DNA of 64,000 nt from Gautieria morchelliformis (taxonomy: Eukaryota > Basidiomycota > Agaricomycetes > Gomphales > Gomphaceae), in contig WHVA01000159.1 of NCBI GenBank assembly GCA_015179125.1, positions 156,275-220,274 of the forward strand, read 5' to 3'. The notes under the pieces are model-generated. The model made no database searches, was not told the DNA's origin, and saw only the letters and a program-made list of their open reading frames with translations. The translations under genes and the position numbers were made by a program. Position 1 is the first letter of the stretch. Each line of letters starts with the position of its first letter. Of the stretch, positions 20,641-32,743 are shown one piece after another.

Positions 20641-23600
20641 CTACTGACTATCTTCTTGACCTGCGAGTTGTCCCGAACCCACAATGGGGGCTTCCGCATT
20701 CCACACACGGATCGTCATGTCATGAGACGCGGAGACGATGCGCTTGCCGTCCTGCGAGAACGCCACCGATGCCACGGCGCCGGTGTGGCCTTTGAATGGT
20801 GCTGAAATGACCTCCCCGGTGTCTGCATTCCACACACGAATCGTCATGTCATCAGACCCGGAGACAATGCGCTTGCCATCCTGCGAAAACGCCACCGACC
20901 TGACGAAGTCGGTGTGGCCTTCGAATGGTGCTGAAATGACCTCCCCGGTGTCAGCATTCCACACACGAATCGTGTTGTCATGAGACCCGGAGACGATGCG
21001 CTTGCCGTCGTGCGAGAATGCCACCGACATGACCCAGTGGGTGTGGCCTTCAAATGGTGCTGAAATGACTTCCCTTGTGTCTGCATTCCACACACAGATC
21101 GTCTTGTCGTCAGACCCGGAGGCGATGCGCTTGCCGTCCTGCGAGAACGCCACCGACGTGACCCAGCCGATGTGGCCTTCGAATGGCGCTGAAACGACCT
21201 CCCCGGTGTCTGCATTCCACACACGGATCGTCCCGTCATAAGACCCGGAGACGATGCGCTTGCCATCGTACGAGAACGCCACCGATGCCACGGCGCCGGT
21301 GTGGCCTTCAAATGGAGGTGAAATGACCTCCCCGGTGTCTGCATTCCACACACGGACCGTCATGTCATCAGACCCGGAGACAATGCGCTTGCCGTCCTGC
21401 GAGAATGCCACCGACCTGACCTGGTGGGTGTGGCCTTCGAATGGTGCTAAAATGACCTCCCCAGTGGCTGCATTCCACACACGTATCGTCTCGTCATAAG
21501 ACCCGGAGACGATGCGCTTGCCGTCGTGCGAGAATGCCACCGACGAGACCATGTGGGCGTGGCCTTCGAATGGCGCTGAAATGACCTCCACGGTGTCAGC
21601 ATTCCACACACAGATCGTCCCGTCATGAGACCCGGAGGCGATGCGCTTGCCGTCCTGCGAGAATACCACCGACACGACACCGGCAGTGTGGCCTTCGAAC
21701 GGTGCCGATATGACCTCACCGGTGTCTGCATTCCACACACGGATCGTGTTGTCATGAGACCCGGAGACGATGCGCTTGCCGTCGTGCGAGAATGCCACCG
21801 ACATGACCCAGTGGGTGTGGCCTTCAAATGGTGCTGAAATGACCTCCCCGGTGTCTGCATTCCACACGCGGACCGTCATGTCATCAGACCCGGAGACGAT
21901 GCGCTTGCCATCCTGCGAAAAGGCCACAGACCTCACGAGGTTGGTGTGGCCTTTGAATGGTGCTGAAATGACCTCCCCGGTGTATGCACTCCACACACGG
22001 ATCGTCTTGTCATGAGACCCGGTGACAATGCGCTTGCCATCGCGCGAGAATGCCACCGACGAGACGGTGTGGGTGTGGCCTTCGAATGGTGCGGAAATGA
22101 GCTCCCCAGTGTCTGCATTCCACACACGGATCGTCTTGTCATCAGACCCGGAAACGATGCGTTTGCCATCGTGCGAGAATACCACCGACCTGACACCGGC
22201 AGTGTGGCCTTCGAATGGTGCTGAAATGAGCTCCCCAGTGTCTGCATTCCACACACGGATCGTCTTGTCATAAGACCCGGAGACAATGCGCTTGCCGTCC
22301 TGCGAGAATGCCACCGATCTGACCGAGTTGGTGTGGCCTTCGAATGGCACTGAAATGACCTCGCCGGTGTCCGAATTCCACACACGGATCGTGTTGTCTT
22401 CAGACCCAGAAACGATGCGCTTGCCGTCGTGCGAGAATGCCACCGACCAGACGACGCCGGCGTGACCTACGAGAACATTTTGAATAGCTGGCCACGTCGT
22501 CGCTTTCCCGGTCTCAATGCGGAGTAGTCGTGGGAATCGTGGGAGGTAAGTCTCGGATAGTATCGACCTTTCAGGTGCAAATGGGAGTGCCGACAAATAT
22601 AGATGGGGAGCACTCTGAGAGATTACGCTGCCAAACACAGCTACAAAATTGTGGGTATCCGTTACGAATGCTGTAGTGTCATTATCCTGAAGTTCATTAG
22701 ACACACGCCGGAGATCATAACAACTTGGGTACTCACCTGACTCCAGTCCATTATTGATGAGAGAGCTGCCGGTGCGACGGTTACCTTCGTGAGCAAACTC
22801 AAAACTTCTAGCCAGTAGAGTAGCTTAGTCTCAAAAAACTCCTTGACTTTTGTACCTATATCAGGCATAAAGGTCGTGACGGAAACATGGTTCGCCCAGA
22901 AACGGCACGAGTAGGAAAGTTGTGATGAAATGTACTTCTTGATCCGTGCTGGCAAGTCGACAACATCGTTGTTGCGCAGATGTGAAGTTTCAAGCTGACA
23001 AATGTTGAAACAGAGCTCCTCTGTCATCACGCGCAAGCAGGAGAGCGCAAGGCCGTCATGGTGGGAAGTTGTATTGATGTAGTATGGTCCACTCCGGTCG
23101 CGATCTGTCAAGAAGTCACGAAAAGACGTGTGCAGTAGACGAATTGGGTCAGATGGTTGGGTGACATCGCTCAACAGAGATCCCATTCGCCCAACTATCA
23201 GATCCACCGCATTTCCCGATCCGTATTCATCGCACAAGTTCTGGAGGGCAGATATGGACAGGGGCTCCTTGGCTGCCAGTAGGCACCCCATGACCGATCG
23301 GAATCGAAGCACAATGCTATCATTATTCCCCGGCCCAAATAACTGCGTGAGTATCTTAAGATACAGCCCATCCAACAGGCTGAGGTGCGTGTTCTGCGAT
23401 GCCAAAAGGATATCAAGTTGCTCGACAGGATCTAAATCCTTCAAGCCATCTCCTTTGACAAATAGAGAAGCTGTGGATGCCCATTGAAATAGGCCTTCAG
23501 ATTTCTCGACTAATAATCTACACCAAGCTTTGTTGGGCCATTTCCGCTCAAGGGCCGGAATGTTACCCAGCTGCGTTTGCACAAAGAGGGAAATGTCGTC

Positions 23601-25775
23601 ATCGGCAGGGTAGGGGTCAATCTCCTTTATGGACCTGGAGAGCACGTGCTTCTTCCCATGAAGAGCGTCATGGATGTCTTGTTCCGCGCGAGAAGTGACA
23701 AGAACACGCAAGTTAGGCGGCAGTTTTGCTGCTTCGTTGCCCAGCACAGACAAAAGACCCTGGCGACTTTCCAGGTCTCCGCTCTCATCTAATGCATCAA
23801 TAACAATCACTGTCGGTCCAACGGTCGTTAAGCCCTGGGCGCCGTCCAAAATGAACTTCTCGAACTGCTGACGAGGTATGCGTGTAGTCCGAAGTGCTCT
23901 CTGGCCCCCGACCACTTTCAACAACGACGCTTTGCGTTCTGGGTCCAGATCGGCCAGATCACGAGCAATGGTGCTAAAGATATTGTCGGGGCTCCGCTCT
24001 ACCAGATGAGCGCGGTCAAAACAGTACGACGAGCCGAGACGTTTGAGCTTATGAAATCGTTGAGCGACCTCGTGAGCAATGGCAGACTTGCCGGCACCCG
24101 CAACATCATTCAACAAAAATATCCGGGGGGTATCGTCGCTATCCTGGTTGACCCAGTCGCATATTTCCGCAATAACCTTCTCTCGAGTACCTGGAAGACA
24201 TCCTTTATCAGGGTCGAAGCAAGCACCTGCTGCGTAGGGCATGTCATTAAGCTGAATTTCCCCGGCTGAGTGCAAGGGTTATTAGCCTCGGGAACCGCCG
24301 CTATTCGGAAAACTCACACAGGTCGCCGACGGCATCCAGAACACGTAGTACAGTGATTTCGGTATAAATAGCGGCATGTTCCTGTAACGCCAACCGGAGT
24401 TTGTTGAACGTGTCCTGGAATTGTTTGACCTTGCTGTCAACATCCGACACTATATTTTTCGCGGTTCTTTTCCCTGAACAAAGATGAATAAGAGCTGGTG
24501 CCACTGACACAGTGGGAACCGACATACAGAAATTCTTGTTTTTGGCATAGTCACGGATAAAATAACTGCATTCTACCGTCTGATTCGTTAAGGATATGAT
24601 AATTGACTTTTGCGAATCAATTTTCTTCAACGGCTCCGCCAAGTGGACGAATGCATAGGTGTCTCCGATGGCCCTCGCCAGCTCATTGATGCTATCGTCC
24701 CGGTCCTTCTGAGCAATGATCGCCTGCATATAGTCAACCCCGGACGTCAGATATATCTATCAAGTTGGCATATGTCATAGATGTAACCTTGTGCGCCATA
24801 GACAGGATGGACCATGCCATTTTTGCGTAAGGATGGACCTAGAATCAAGAAAGCCATGTACATGAGATGTCCGGGGAGACGGCCGAATGTTGAGCTATAC
24901 CTCTGATATTCCATCCACAATCTCGGTAAACCGCTTGATCTTGTCCAGGAGCGGATCCCAAGCCTCCGTTATTGCATTGATAGTATTGGTGGTCGAAGTG
25001 GCCCCGTCGACCACATCCCCTGCACCAATGATCAAGGACGGCGCGGGGTTCATATTATCGACATCGTTCACTTCGTGGACCGCCTCGTTCAACTGGCCCT
25101 CCAGCGCCTCGTCGGACGTTGAGACAGACGTAATAGTGAACTCTAGGAGAGTCTGTACTTGATGCATCTGCCCTGCCTTGTCGGATTTACTCAGGTTGCG
25201 GTGAACGGGTGCTGCGTTTGATGACTATGGGTGCATTCAGTCGACAAGCGAAAAGGACTGACCTCCTGTTACTCCTTCAGCAAGAATCAGCTCAATCCTT
25301 TCCTTAACACCGCCAATGTAGTCGTCAGGTGAAAAGGTATGATGCCCATAGACTTGAATCTCTAATACGGAAGACACATGCACGTTGTTGCTGGCCATGT
25401 GTTTAAAAAATCTTGTGAACACAATAATGGAATTGAACATACAAATAAAATGTCTCATTCCATGAGGCAGCATCGCCTGTCGCAGCTACCGCAGTCTTCT
25501 GGACATCCTTATCGACAAATAGTTTCACGTAGTAGTTACCAGGACGCTTGCCAAACTGGCCGACATTGGGAAGATGGATGCACGTTAACTCTGTTGTCGA
25601 TCGCCATGAGTCAGTATAGAATGGACAACGCAAACGGAAGAGGCTTTCCTGCAACTTTGACCGCACTTATTGTCGGAGCAATACTTCAGGGTTGAGAGTC
25701 AAGGATTGGCTTACTATAGAAGTGATTGTGGACTTACAGTACTGTGCTCTTATCGTTTCCCTTACCGTTCTTCAT
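20641..25775 (-). CDS. C2-NACHT-WD40 NOD-like receptor 1
   Basis: By-eye exons (minus): 25648-25443, 25390-25263, 25211-24901, 24838-24788, 24723-24528, 24473-24318, 24265-22737, 22686-20641; total 4623 nt, 1540 residues, all phases consistent. Domains: C2 (YYVKLFVDKDVQKTAV, VLEIQVYGHHTFSPDDYIGG), a helical STAND N-terminal domain (HPYAKMAWSILSMAHK, KRTAKNIVSDVDSKVKQF), NACHT with Walker A (LLNDVAGAGKSAIAHEVAQR) and Walker B (TVIVIDALDES), then 14 WD40 repeats. Such proteins are fungal STAND receptors; nonself recognition is the usual inferred role. No ATG lies in the first listed exon. A small exon 25775-25738 (MKNGKGNDKS) could supply it if an alternative acceptor (gaaag) is used. The start is therefore uncertain. 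Confidence 0.88.
20684..22467 (-). repeat. WD40 array of NLR1: 14 repeats of 129 bp
   Basis: Fourteen 43-residue repeats of the form GHT-x-x-V-x-SVAFS-x-DGKRIVSGS-x-D-x-TIRVWNADTGEVISAPFE. Differences concentrate at the residues after GH, the residue before DGK, and the two around the D of S-x-D-x-T. High internal identity is typical of fungal NLR arrays kept similar by recombination while ligand-contact sites diversify. Confidence 0.93.
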
Positions 25776-25790
25776 CGTTCGCAGTGTTCG

Positions 25791-26575
25791 AGAGGCGGAA
25801 AAAGGGCGCGTGTGTTACCAACGGTCACGTCGATCGGACGGTTACTCCCTGCGTGATGTAGTCACGTGGCACTCAGGAACTTTTTGTGTGACCTTACTTA
25901 ACAGCTAACTGCTCTTATCGTCGTAGGTCTCCGGCTGTGTAGGTGGAAAAGATTGTATTACAGATCAACCTTGACATTCTTCTCTAGAACTGCAACCTTG
26001 TCCCTTCTTCAACCTCGCTTGCTATTTTTTGAGACATGCAAAGGGGTACAAGCCTCCCTGGGATGAAGCTCGGCCCTGCAGAGCTTGCCGGCCGCACCCT
26101 AAGCCTCCCGTCCTGGGCCTTGGAATTCGATTGTGAAAATTGTTCGGAAGTCCTGAAGCGTTGCGTTTGGGATAAGGCGTCAAGCACATTGAATGCCGAT
26201 GCGGTAGCTGTGTCCGTGCAACCAGGGAGATGTAAGGTATAGGAGCGATGCCAACTTCCAAGACAAAGAATCAGGTGACGACTACGATCGACGGCGCGGC
26301 CTCGCTGCGCGCCGTTGCGGAGCGGCGTGATGTAGCAACTCCGAGCCGTGTCTGATGTTAATCTTGTCACTTAATGGGTGTATTTGTATATGTGTTTGCG
26401 CTGCGCTTGTGCGGCCAATGGCCGAATGGCCATCTCGGCCCATGATGGCACGGCACCCAGGAGGCGATCCAGGTCGCATGACGTGAATTCTTCGACCTTT
26501 CATCTCGACTAGGTATAGTGCAACGAGGCTTAGATATATGGCCTCGGTGGTCTTTTTGACTGACGAATAACCGTC
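25791..26575. promoter_or_regulatory. divergent promoter region between NLR1 and P450
   Basis: About 785 bp separates the diverging NLR1 and P450 genes. No coding exon was recognised. A GC-rich palindromic stretch (cggcgcggcctcgctgcgcgccg) lies around 26290-26315. No convincing TATA box was identified for either gene. Confidence 0.45.
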
Positions 26576-29286
26576 ATGTCGTTTCCTCCTGGCCTGCTCT
26601 TTGTTGCCCAAGCAACACCTCAGTTGGCTTTTCCGCCGCTTCTCGTGTTCGTCGTGCACCACTATAGCTCCTACAGCCTTCCCAGCTATATTTGGCTCAT
26701 TGCTTACCTTCTTGTAAACCCTGCAGTTCTTATTGCTTATGGCACTCTTCAGCATATCCGAGAAGAGAGAGAGATCAGAAAGCTTGGGGCACGTAGAGTA
26801 CCTCTAGCGCCTTCGTCTGTTCCTGGAGGACTTGATAACCTCATGGCTGCGTTGAGGAGCTTCGGAAGCGGGTATCCTGGTACGTTGTCGTCCATTTCGA
26901 TTGAAACTTATGCTCAGACGGATTTCATTAAACAGCTGACGTATGGCGGGAATGGATGGATGCAGTCAACAGTCACGTCATAAATATTCGAATGCTCGGC
27001 CAGGACATGGTACGTACCTCGAATTGTTGTCGGAAGTTTGGTGCTGACTATACTTACTCCAGATTCTCACAACTGAGCCTGAACACATCAAGGTGACCTG
27101 CGGATATTATTTTGGTTTTTGTCTTTCCCTCAACACTTCTTTTCAGGCAATTCTTGCCACAGACTTTGACAATTTTGATAAGGGCGATGTCTTTCGATGG
27201 TACATGCATTCGGTGTTGGGCACAGGTGTGTTTAATTCGGATGGTGAGAGATGGAAGTGAGTGTATCCCAGGTCTAGATGAAAACTATATGTTGACCTAT
27301 CCAAAAGGTTCCATAGATCTATGACTCGCCCGTTCTTTGGCCGAGAGCGCGTGACAGATTTCGAGTTGTTTAATCAGCACGCAGACATGGTTATCCAGAA
27401 GCTTGAAGAAAGGTTTGCGCAAGGAGAAGCAGTTGATTTTCAGGTGTGCACACTATCTTACATCTCCCAGCCGTAGGCACGTATTTAATATCAACTCCAG
27501 GACATCATGTCGAGGTTCGCACTCGCACTGTATACTAGGCTATACTAGGCGGCTATGCTCACTCAATTCCATTTGACAGGTTCACCTTGGACTCCGCCAC
27601 TGAGTTTTTATTCGGCTCTAGCGTTCATAGTTTAGATGCACCATTGCCCTACGCGCATAATTCTCCCCGCCGCGAACTCGCCTCACGCACACCACACTCG
27701 AGCGATATGTTTTCAAAGGCTTTCGGCCAAGCGCAGACTCAGATTGCTACGCGGACTCGCCTCGCGGCCATGTGGCCCCTGATGGAGTTCTGGAAGGATA
27801 AAACCAAAGATTCCACAAAAATTATATACAACTTCATTGATCCGATATTGAAGGAGTCTCTTGCTAAGAAGGCGGTAGCAGATGGAGCCGACAGCCAGGC
27901 CAAAACACTAGCGGATCATCTTGTGGATCACACAACTGGTGAGCAGGGCAAGCCGCGCTGAAAGTTTTAATCGATGCTCAGCGTCCACTATTAAAAGACC
28001 TAGTGATTATAAGAGATGAGATCCTAAAGTCAGTGAATTGCGACCTCCTAATAGCGAAGAATAAACATTGCTCACCTCTTTATAGTATTATGATTGCTGG
28101 TCGTGATACTGTATACCCCCCATCACTATACCCTGCCTTCATCATACTGATACGCTGGGATATAGACTATGGCTACGCTCACTTTTGCCGTCTATTGCCT
28201 GTCACAAAACAAGGACGTGCTGATAAAGTTACGGCAAGAGATTCTAACAATGGTGGGACCTACACGTACACCAGTCTTTGACGATGTCAAGGATTGTAAG
28301 TACTTGCGTGCTGTGATCAATGGTAAGTTTTCCAACAACTCCCGCGTAATTTTTGACTTTTCATGGCGTTCGCAGAGACGCTTCGTTTGTATCCCGCTGT
28401 GTATGTATCGATTCCACTTCGCATCGTGACGTGACCTCACAACTTTCTCCGGCATGCTTTTCTTAGACCAATCGATGCACGGTATGTGCTAGCAGCCCGT
28501 CTGAGTTCTCGAACAGTCTTTCACACTCTTGGTTCTCAGTCAGTCCAAACGTGCGACCACCTGGCCTGCTTCCGACGGCGGGAAACCCTACTATCTCCCA
28601 GCTGGAACCGAGTGAGGATGCTTTCCGGCCCCTATGCTTCAATCCTGACATTTATATCGTGCTTAGTGTACCATACGCAGTCTGGTTAATGCACAGACGC
28701 ACAGACCTTTGGGGACCAGACGGTGTGTTGTAGCCCTTCTTGCTCTGTCGCGTTTGTGTGACACCGGCCTGTTTAGCCTCGGAATTCGATCCAGACCGGT
28801 TTTTGGATGCCAGACTCCACAAAGTACTCGTTTCATTTTGCACTGCGGCACATCTTCTGATACATGTACCCGCAACAAGTACCTCACCCCCAATCCGTTC
28901 ATCTTTTTGCCGTTCAACGCTGGTGAGTTGCCATCCCTCAGATTTCATTCATTATCCCGGTGCTCACACCTTCTATAGGGCCTCGTATTTGTCTCGGCCA
29001 GCAGGTTATATATAACCCATTCTTTGGAATCATTCCCTCTCGCTAACTTATGATGATGACTTAGTTCGCATACAACGAGATCTCGGTCATGCTCATTCGT
29101 CTGTTGCAAGCCTTCGATACTATCACGCTTGCACCTGAGGCTCAACCCGCCGAGTCTCATCCGCCCGCAAGTTGGAAGCAGACATCAGGCACCCAAGCAA
29201 CGACCAAGATCTGGCCCAAAGTGCATCTCACACTGTACTCGTACATGGGCCTTTGGCTCAGGATGGGTGAGGCCGATAGGACATAA
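26576..29286 (+). CDS. cytochrome P450, CYP63-like, about 17 exons
   Basis: By-eye exons begin 26576-26879, 26936-27009, 27063-27092, 27147-27256, 27308-27443, 27501-27514, 27580-27938 (phases agree). They continue 28086-28110, 28166-28322, 28376-28400, 28467-28481, 28540-28611, 28667-28722, 28777-28823, 28880-28922, 28979-29004, 29065-29286. Residues 1-70 hold hydrophobic anchor helices for the ER membrane. Key motifs are I-helix MIAGRDTT, K-helix ETLRLYP and heme loop [14 protein letters not shown] with its cysteine. CYP63 enzymes of wood-decay fungi oxidise alkanes and aromatics; the substrate here is unknown. The junction after 27938 is unclear: the coding segment [14 protein letters not shown]...RDEILN is out of phase with a simple 43-nt intron, so a frameshift or unusual splice remains possible. 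Confidence 0.88.
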
Positions 29287-30120
29287 GCATAAGGCAAGTA
29301 CAGGCGCCCCAGCTGGGTTAAAATTTTTATTTTGTATACTATATATTTATTTGATGTGCATGATTAAATGCGATGGTGTTGGATGTCGTCGTGAGCAGTA
29401 AGCATCCAAGGCTTGCAGCTATACATGTCATGTCAGTGACAGTGCACTGGCTCCCTAGTTCTGAGTTGTAAAACCTGGACACATGCATGGGGAGGGTTGC
29501 ATGCCCACTGTACCTCATTATTGCAATTGAATATTATGAATGGGCAACCTGTCCGAACGAGGTTAGCTAGCGTGTCCTTGCCCCGGTGCGCGGCGGAAAG
29601 GAAACTGAAGATACATTTTATATATAGATCGTAGCGGTGCTGCTAGTGATCAGGGTTAGGCGGCCTGGTGAGGGTGGCCCGTGAGGCACGCTCAAACCGA
29701 TGTGATCAATCTGTATTCGGCTAGATCCAAATCGCCCAGTAATATGGATCCGCCGGCGCTCCCGATCCTACTGATCGGCGTTCAAAGGCGCCGGTCACCT
29801 GGGCCTTCACTGTAACCGTCATTTCGATTGGGGCATCGTTAGTCATCGGCACCTACCGGCTTTAATTCAGCCACCGAATGCATACTAGTTACTGTAAGTA
29901 ATGGTCGGTTACAACAGCCCTGTGAATTATGCGCGCTCAACGTTCAGAGGCTGGGCTCCGAGTCATTTCTCATGGTTTCCTTGCGCACGGGTCGCCAGAG
30001 CCCAGACGACAAGCTTCAAGTTCAAGTCGGGCGCGGGTCGAACAAGTAGGACCCCATTTGGTCACTGGCAGAACTGTCGCTAATGTCACTTTTGTTTTAG
30101 TTGAATACAGCAAATAGGTT
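29287..30120. other. intergenic between P450 and lactonase gene
   Basis: No gene was recognised. The first 90 bp (29287-29375) are the P450 3' flank and recur at 32640-32743. A second strand-independent look found only short motif-free frames. Confidence 0.5.
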
Positions 30121-30143
30121 GGAATTATGTAAAGAGGGGTCGC

Positions 30144-30360
30144 CACCCACTTCCTGGACTTTTGGTTTAGAACATTCTGCCACAGCGGACTTACAAAATG
30201 CTTCCATTCATCGGCTAGCATTCAACTCGATGTTCCGCAACATTTAGAACATGGAATCTAGGAATTAAAATGCCCACCCCTTCCTAGACATTTGGTTTAG
30301 AACATTTTCCCACAGGGAACTTATAAAACGCTTCCCTGTCTTCGGCTAGCACTCAGCTCG
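30144..30360 (+). repeat. ~130-bp tandem duplication in the lactonase gene promoter
   Basis: The unit starting cacccacttcctggac (30144) recurs from 30274 (ccaccccttcctagac). Both contain tttggtttagaacatt, cacag(c/g)g(g/a)actta, aaa(a/c)gcttcc and cggctagca(t/c)tca(a/g)ctcg. The proximal copy reads TATAAAA where the distal copy reads TACAAAA. Confidence 0.85.
30322..30328 (+). promoter_or_regulatory. TATA box of the lactonase-type gene
   Basis: TATAAAA lies in the proximal promoter repeat, about 300 bp upstream of the start codon at 30621. The equivalent position in the distal repeat has TACAAAA. No other TATA-like site closer to the ATG was found, so a long 5' leader or intron is implied. 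Confidence 0.5.
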
Positions 30361-30620
30361 CAGATCTCAGCCTCAGAATTCTGGTTATATTTCGTGCCGA
30401 CTCACCTGATCTTTCTGGGTCACCGCTCACCCTCAAGCTGACTTACGCGCGCGAGGTCATTGCGGCACGCACAGTCACATGGCCTCGGCACAATAACAGC
30501 GCTCCAATTTCGGGCCACCCGACCAGTCCTTAAAATGCAACGCAACGAGGGCTTCCATGAGGAAGCCCAAGGCCGCCCTCTTCCAACCTTTACCCCCACC
30601 CGACTCCTCAGTCATCAAAC

Positions 30621-32309
30621 ATGGCGCGGTACTTGTCTATTCTTGGTTTATCTGGAGCCCTTGTTGCGCTGTTGGTGTCGTCTCAAGCCGTGCATGCTTC
30701 AACAGCAGCCGCAAATGCCCTTGCGCCTCAAACAGTGGTATGTGCACCTATCATATTTGATTCATAAAGTTTCCTTGCAGTAAATGAACCGCTGTGTGGC
30801 CAGTTGATCAATGTCCCAGGGCTTGCCGTTCTTGGAGCTAATGGAAATTTTCGGGATGGCACTCCATTGAACCCCACAAACACTACTCCTCCGTTTTTCC
30901 AAGTCTGGGATTCCAGTTTCCTGGATATTCTGGGATCAAATCCCTCGGTGCACCTTATTTCAGAGCGTGATGATTTCGCCTTTGCACACGAGGTATGCCT
31001 ACGTCGATCTCTGGCGTTTGGACCTTTCTTCTAAACCCCGTAATTTTAGGCTCCAATCTGGAACCCTGCAACAAACGAAGTGTTCTTTGTTAGCAATGAT
31101 GGAGTATGTTATTCGCTCAGTTTACATTAGGAGCAGAATTCAATTGACATTTCGGTCGCTAGGGCCCCTTAGGAATGAGCAATTTGACCCGCAACAATCA
31201 AGTCTTCAAGATCAGCCTGAAAGACGTCTACGGGACCGGACCACAGAATATTACATTTACCAAGGTAACCCATCTTGGACTGTAAGCTGAGACCCCTTGA
31301 TCTATTATACTACCCACTTAGGTACAGATTACCCCGGAACTTCAGATGGTTAACGGTGGAACACCGTTAGGGGACAACCTGTTATTCATTAGTTCTGGGC
31401 GAGGGAGCTCCCCTCCCGGTATATCTCTCGTCAATCCTAATCCTCCTTATAACTCCACTACAATCCTGGACAATATACATGGTCGTCAGTTCAATTCCCT
31501 CAACGATGCGAAGACTCACCCGAAAAGCGGTGCCATATTTTTCACTGATGTCGAGTAAGCCTGCAGCTCTGGTTTGCGTCTCAACTGACCCATGGGAGGT
31601 AGTTATGGCTTCATCAACGGTTTTAGGCCGCCACCACTTGTACGTGTATTACGCATACAGAAGAGCTCTGGGAGAAACTTTTTTTTTTTTTGCAGCTTCC
31701 TAATCAAGTATACCGTTTTGATCCCAATACGAGCCAAGTACGAGTCGTCGCCGATGGTATTGAAAAGTGCAATGGGATTGCATTCTCTCCGAATGGAAGT
31801 GTGGCATATGTGTGGGTATCTGACTGACTGATTTCCGTGCCCCGCATTGATCTGCTGATCTGCGAGTTAGATCAGATACGGGGTCAAGTGCCACATTGTA
31901 AGATGTTAGTATATGCTTTCTAGTTTAGGAGCTGATCTTTCACTTAGATATGCTTTTGATGTGGATGAGAAAACACAAGTATTCACCAATCGTCGAGTGC
32001 TCGCATGGGTAGACACTGGTGCACCGGACGGGGTTCAAGTGGACAGCAACGGCAACATATATGCTTCGTGTGGTGATGGCGTTCAGGTCTGTTTTTTTCT
32101 TCGTTGGGCAGCTGTTTCAGTCGCTAAAATGTCAATCCACGAGACAGGTGTTCAACCCCTCTGGGGCTCTTCTCGGAAAGATATTCATCGGCACAACTTC
32201 AGCTAATCACATTTTTGCTGGGCCAGGACGTTTGGTTATCCTTGCAGAGACAAAGATATTCTTAATTGAATTTGCGGCATCTTCCTCCATAATTGACCTG
32301 GCGTCGTGA
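30621..32309 (+). CDS. secreted SMP-30/gluconolactonase-like beta-propeller protein
   Basis: ATG at 30621 starts a signal peptide (MARYLSILGLSGALVALLV). Short introns then separate exons reading FFQVWDSSFLDILGSNPSVH, APIWNPATNEVFFVSNDG, GPLGMSNLTRNNQVFKISL, NSLNDAKTHPKSGAIFFTD, YGFINGFRPPP, LPNQVYRFDP, KCNGIAFSPNGSVAYV, APDGVQVDSNGNIYASCGDG and FNPSGALLGKIFIGT, ending at TGA 32307-32309. The E-x-P-x-W-x-P, N-D and D-G-x-x-x-D elements match the SMP-30/lactonohydrolase fold with its metal site. It probably hydrolyses sugar or aldono-lactones outside the cell; exact substrate unknown. Exon 1's donor is ambiguous (30738 or 30742; only the latter keeps frame). Confidence 0.85.
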
Positions 32310-32462
32310 AATGGCGATTGTAAGTTTCGATTATTGGTCATCCAGGAAGGTTGAATCGGACAGTCACTTCTGATTCTTATGGCTGGCCTTTACTATCGGA
32401 CAACAGCCCCTTCCCTAGTAGTCACACTACACCTGATGTCAATCTCAGTAGCTACAATTGAT
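32310..32462. other. short spacer
   Basis: This is the 3' flank of the lactonase-type gene, with no further feature seen. Confidence 0.4.
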
Positions 32463-32743
32463 CGATGAAGAACGGTAAGGGAAACGATAAGAGCACAGTA
32501 CCGTAAATCCACAATCACTTCTCTAGTAAGCCAATCCTTGACTCTCGACGTTCAACCCTGAAGTATTGTTCCGAAAATGTGTGGTCACAGTTGCAGGAAA
32601 GCCTCTTCCGTTTGCGCTGTCCATTCTATGCTTGGGCGAGGCTGATAGGGCATAAGCATAAGACGAGTACAGGCGCCCCAGCTGGGATAAAATATTTTAT
32701 ATATAATGTAGGATATACTTTATGTGCATGATTAAATGCGATG
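32463..32743 (+). pseudogene. chimeric scrap: NLR 5' end joined to P450 3' tail
   Basis: From 32463 to about 32629 the sequence matches the NLR upstream region and first C2 exon (gatgaagaacggtaaggg through gtttgcgctgtccattctat), in the NLR2 orientation. It then switches to the P450 stop region and 3' flank (gaggctgatagggcataagc, gtacaggcgccccagctggg, catgattaaatgcgatggt), homologous to 29268-29370. The two parents are about 3.6 kb apart on opposite strands at the left arm. The scrap shows an ancient rearrangement. The LINE begins at its right edge. Confidence 0.85.

Larger units (their letters stand above)
20272..25790. repeat. left arm of a ~5.5-kb inverted repeat (NLR1)
   Basis: From about 20272 (ataggggagttattgcatg) to about 25790 the sequence matches the reverse complement of 39440-44942. 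The match includes the whole NLR gene, about 370 bp downstream of its stop, and about 100 bp upstream of the first exon. Flanking DNA outside both limits is unrelated. Confidence 0.88.

Noticed and set aside
20738..22273. Series of antisense frames of 81 residues across the NLR1 WD40 array
   Set aside because: They are identical antisense shadows of each 129-bp repeat with no independent motif.
20684..22467. Regular direct repeats suggesting a CRISPR-like array
   Set aside because: The repeat is a 43-codon WD40 unit in a eukaryotic gene, without unique spacers.
26022..26370. Minus-strand frames between NLR1 and the P450
   Set aside because: Two overlapping frames of arginine-rich, motif-free sequence in a divergent promoter region.
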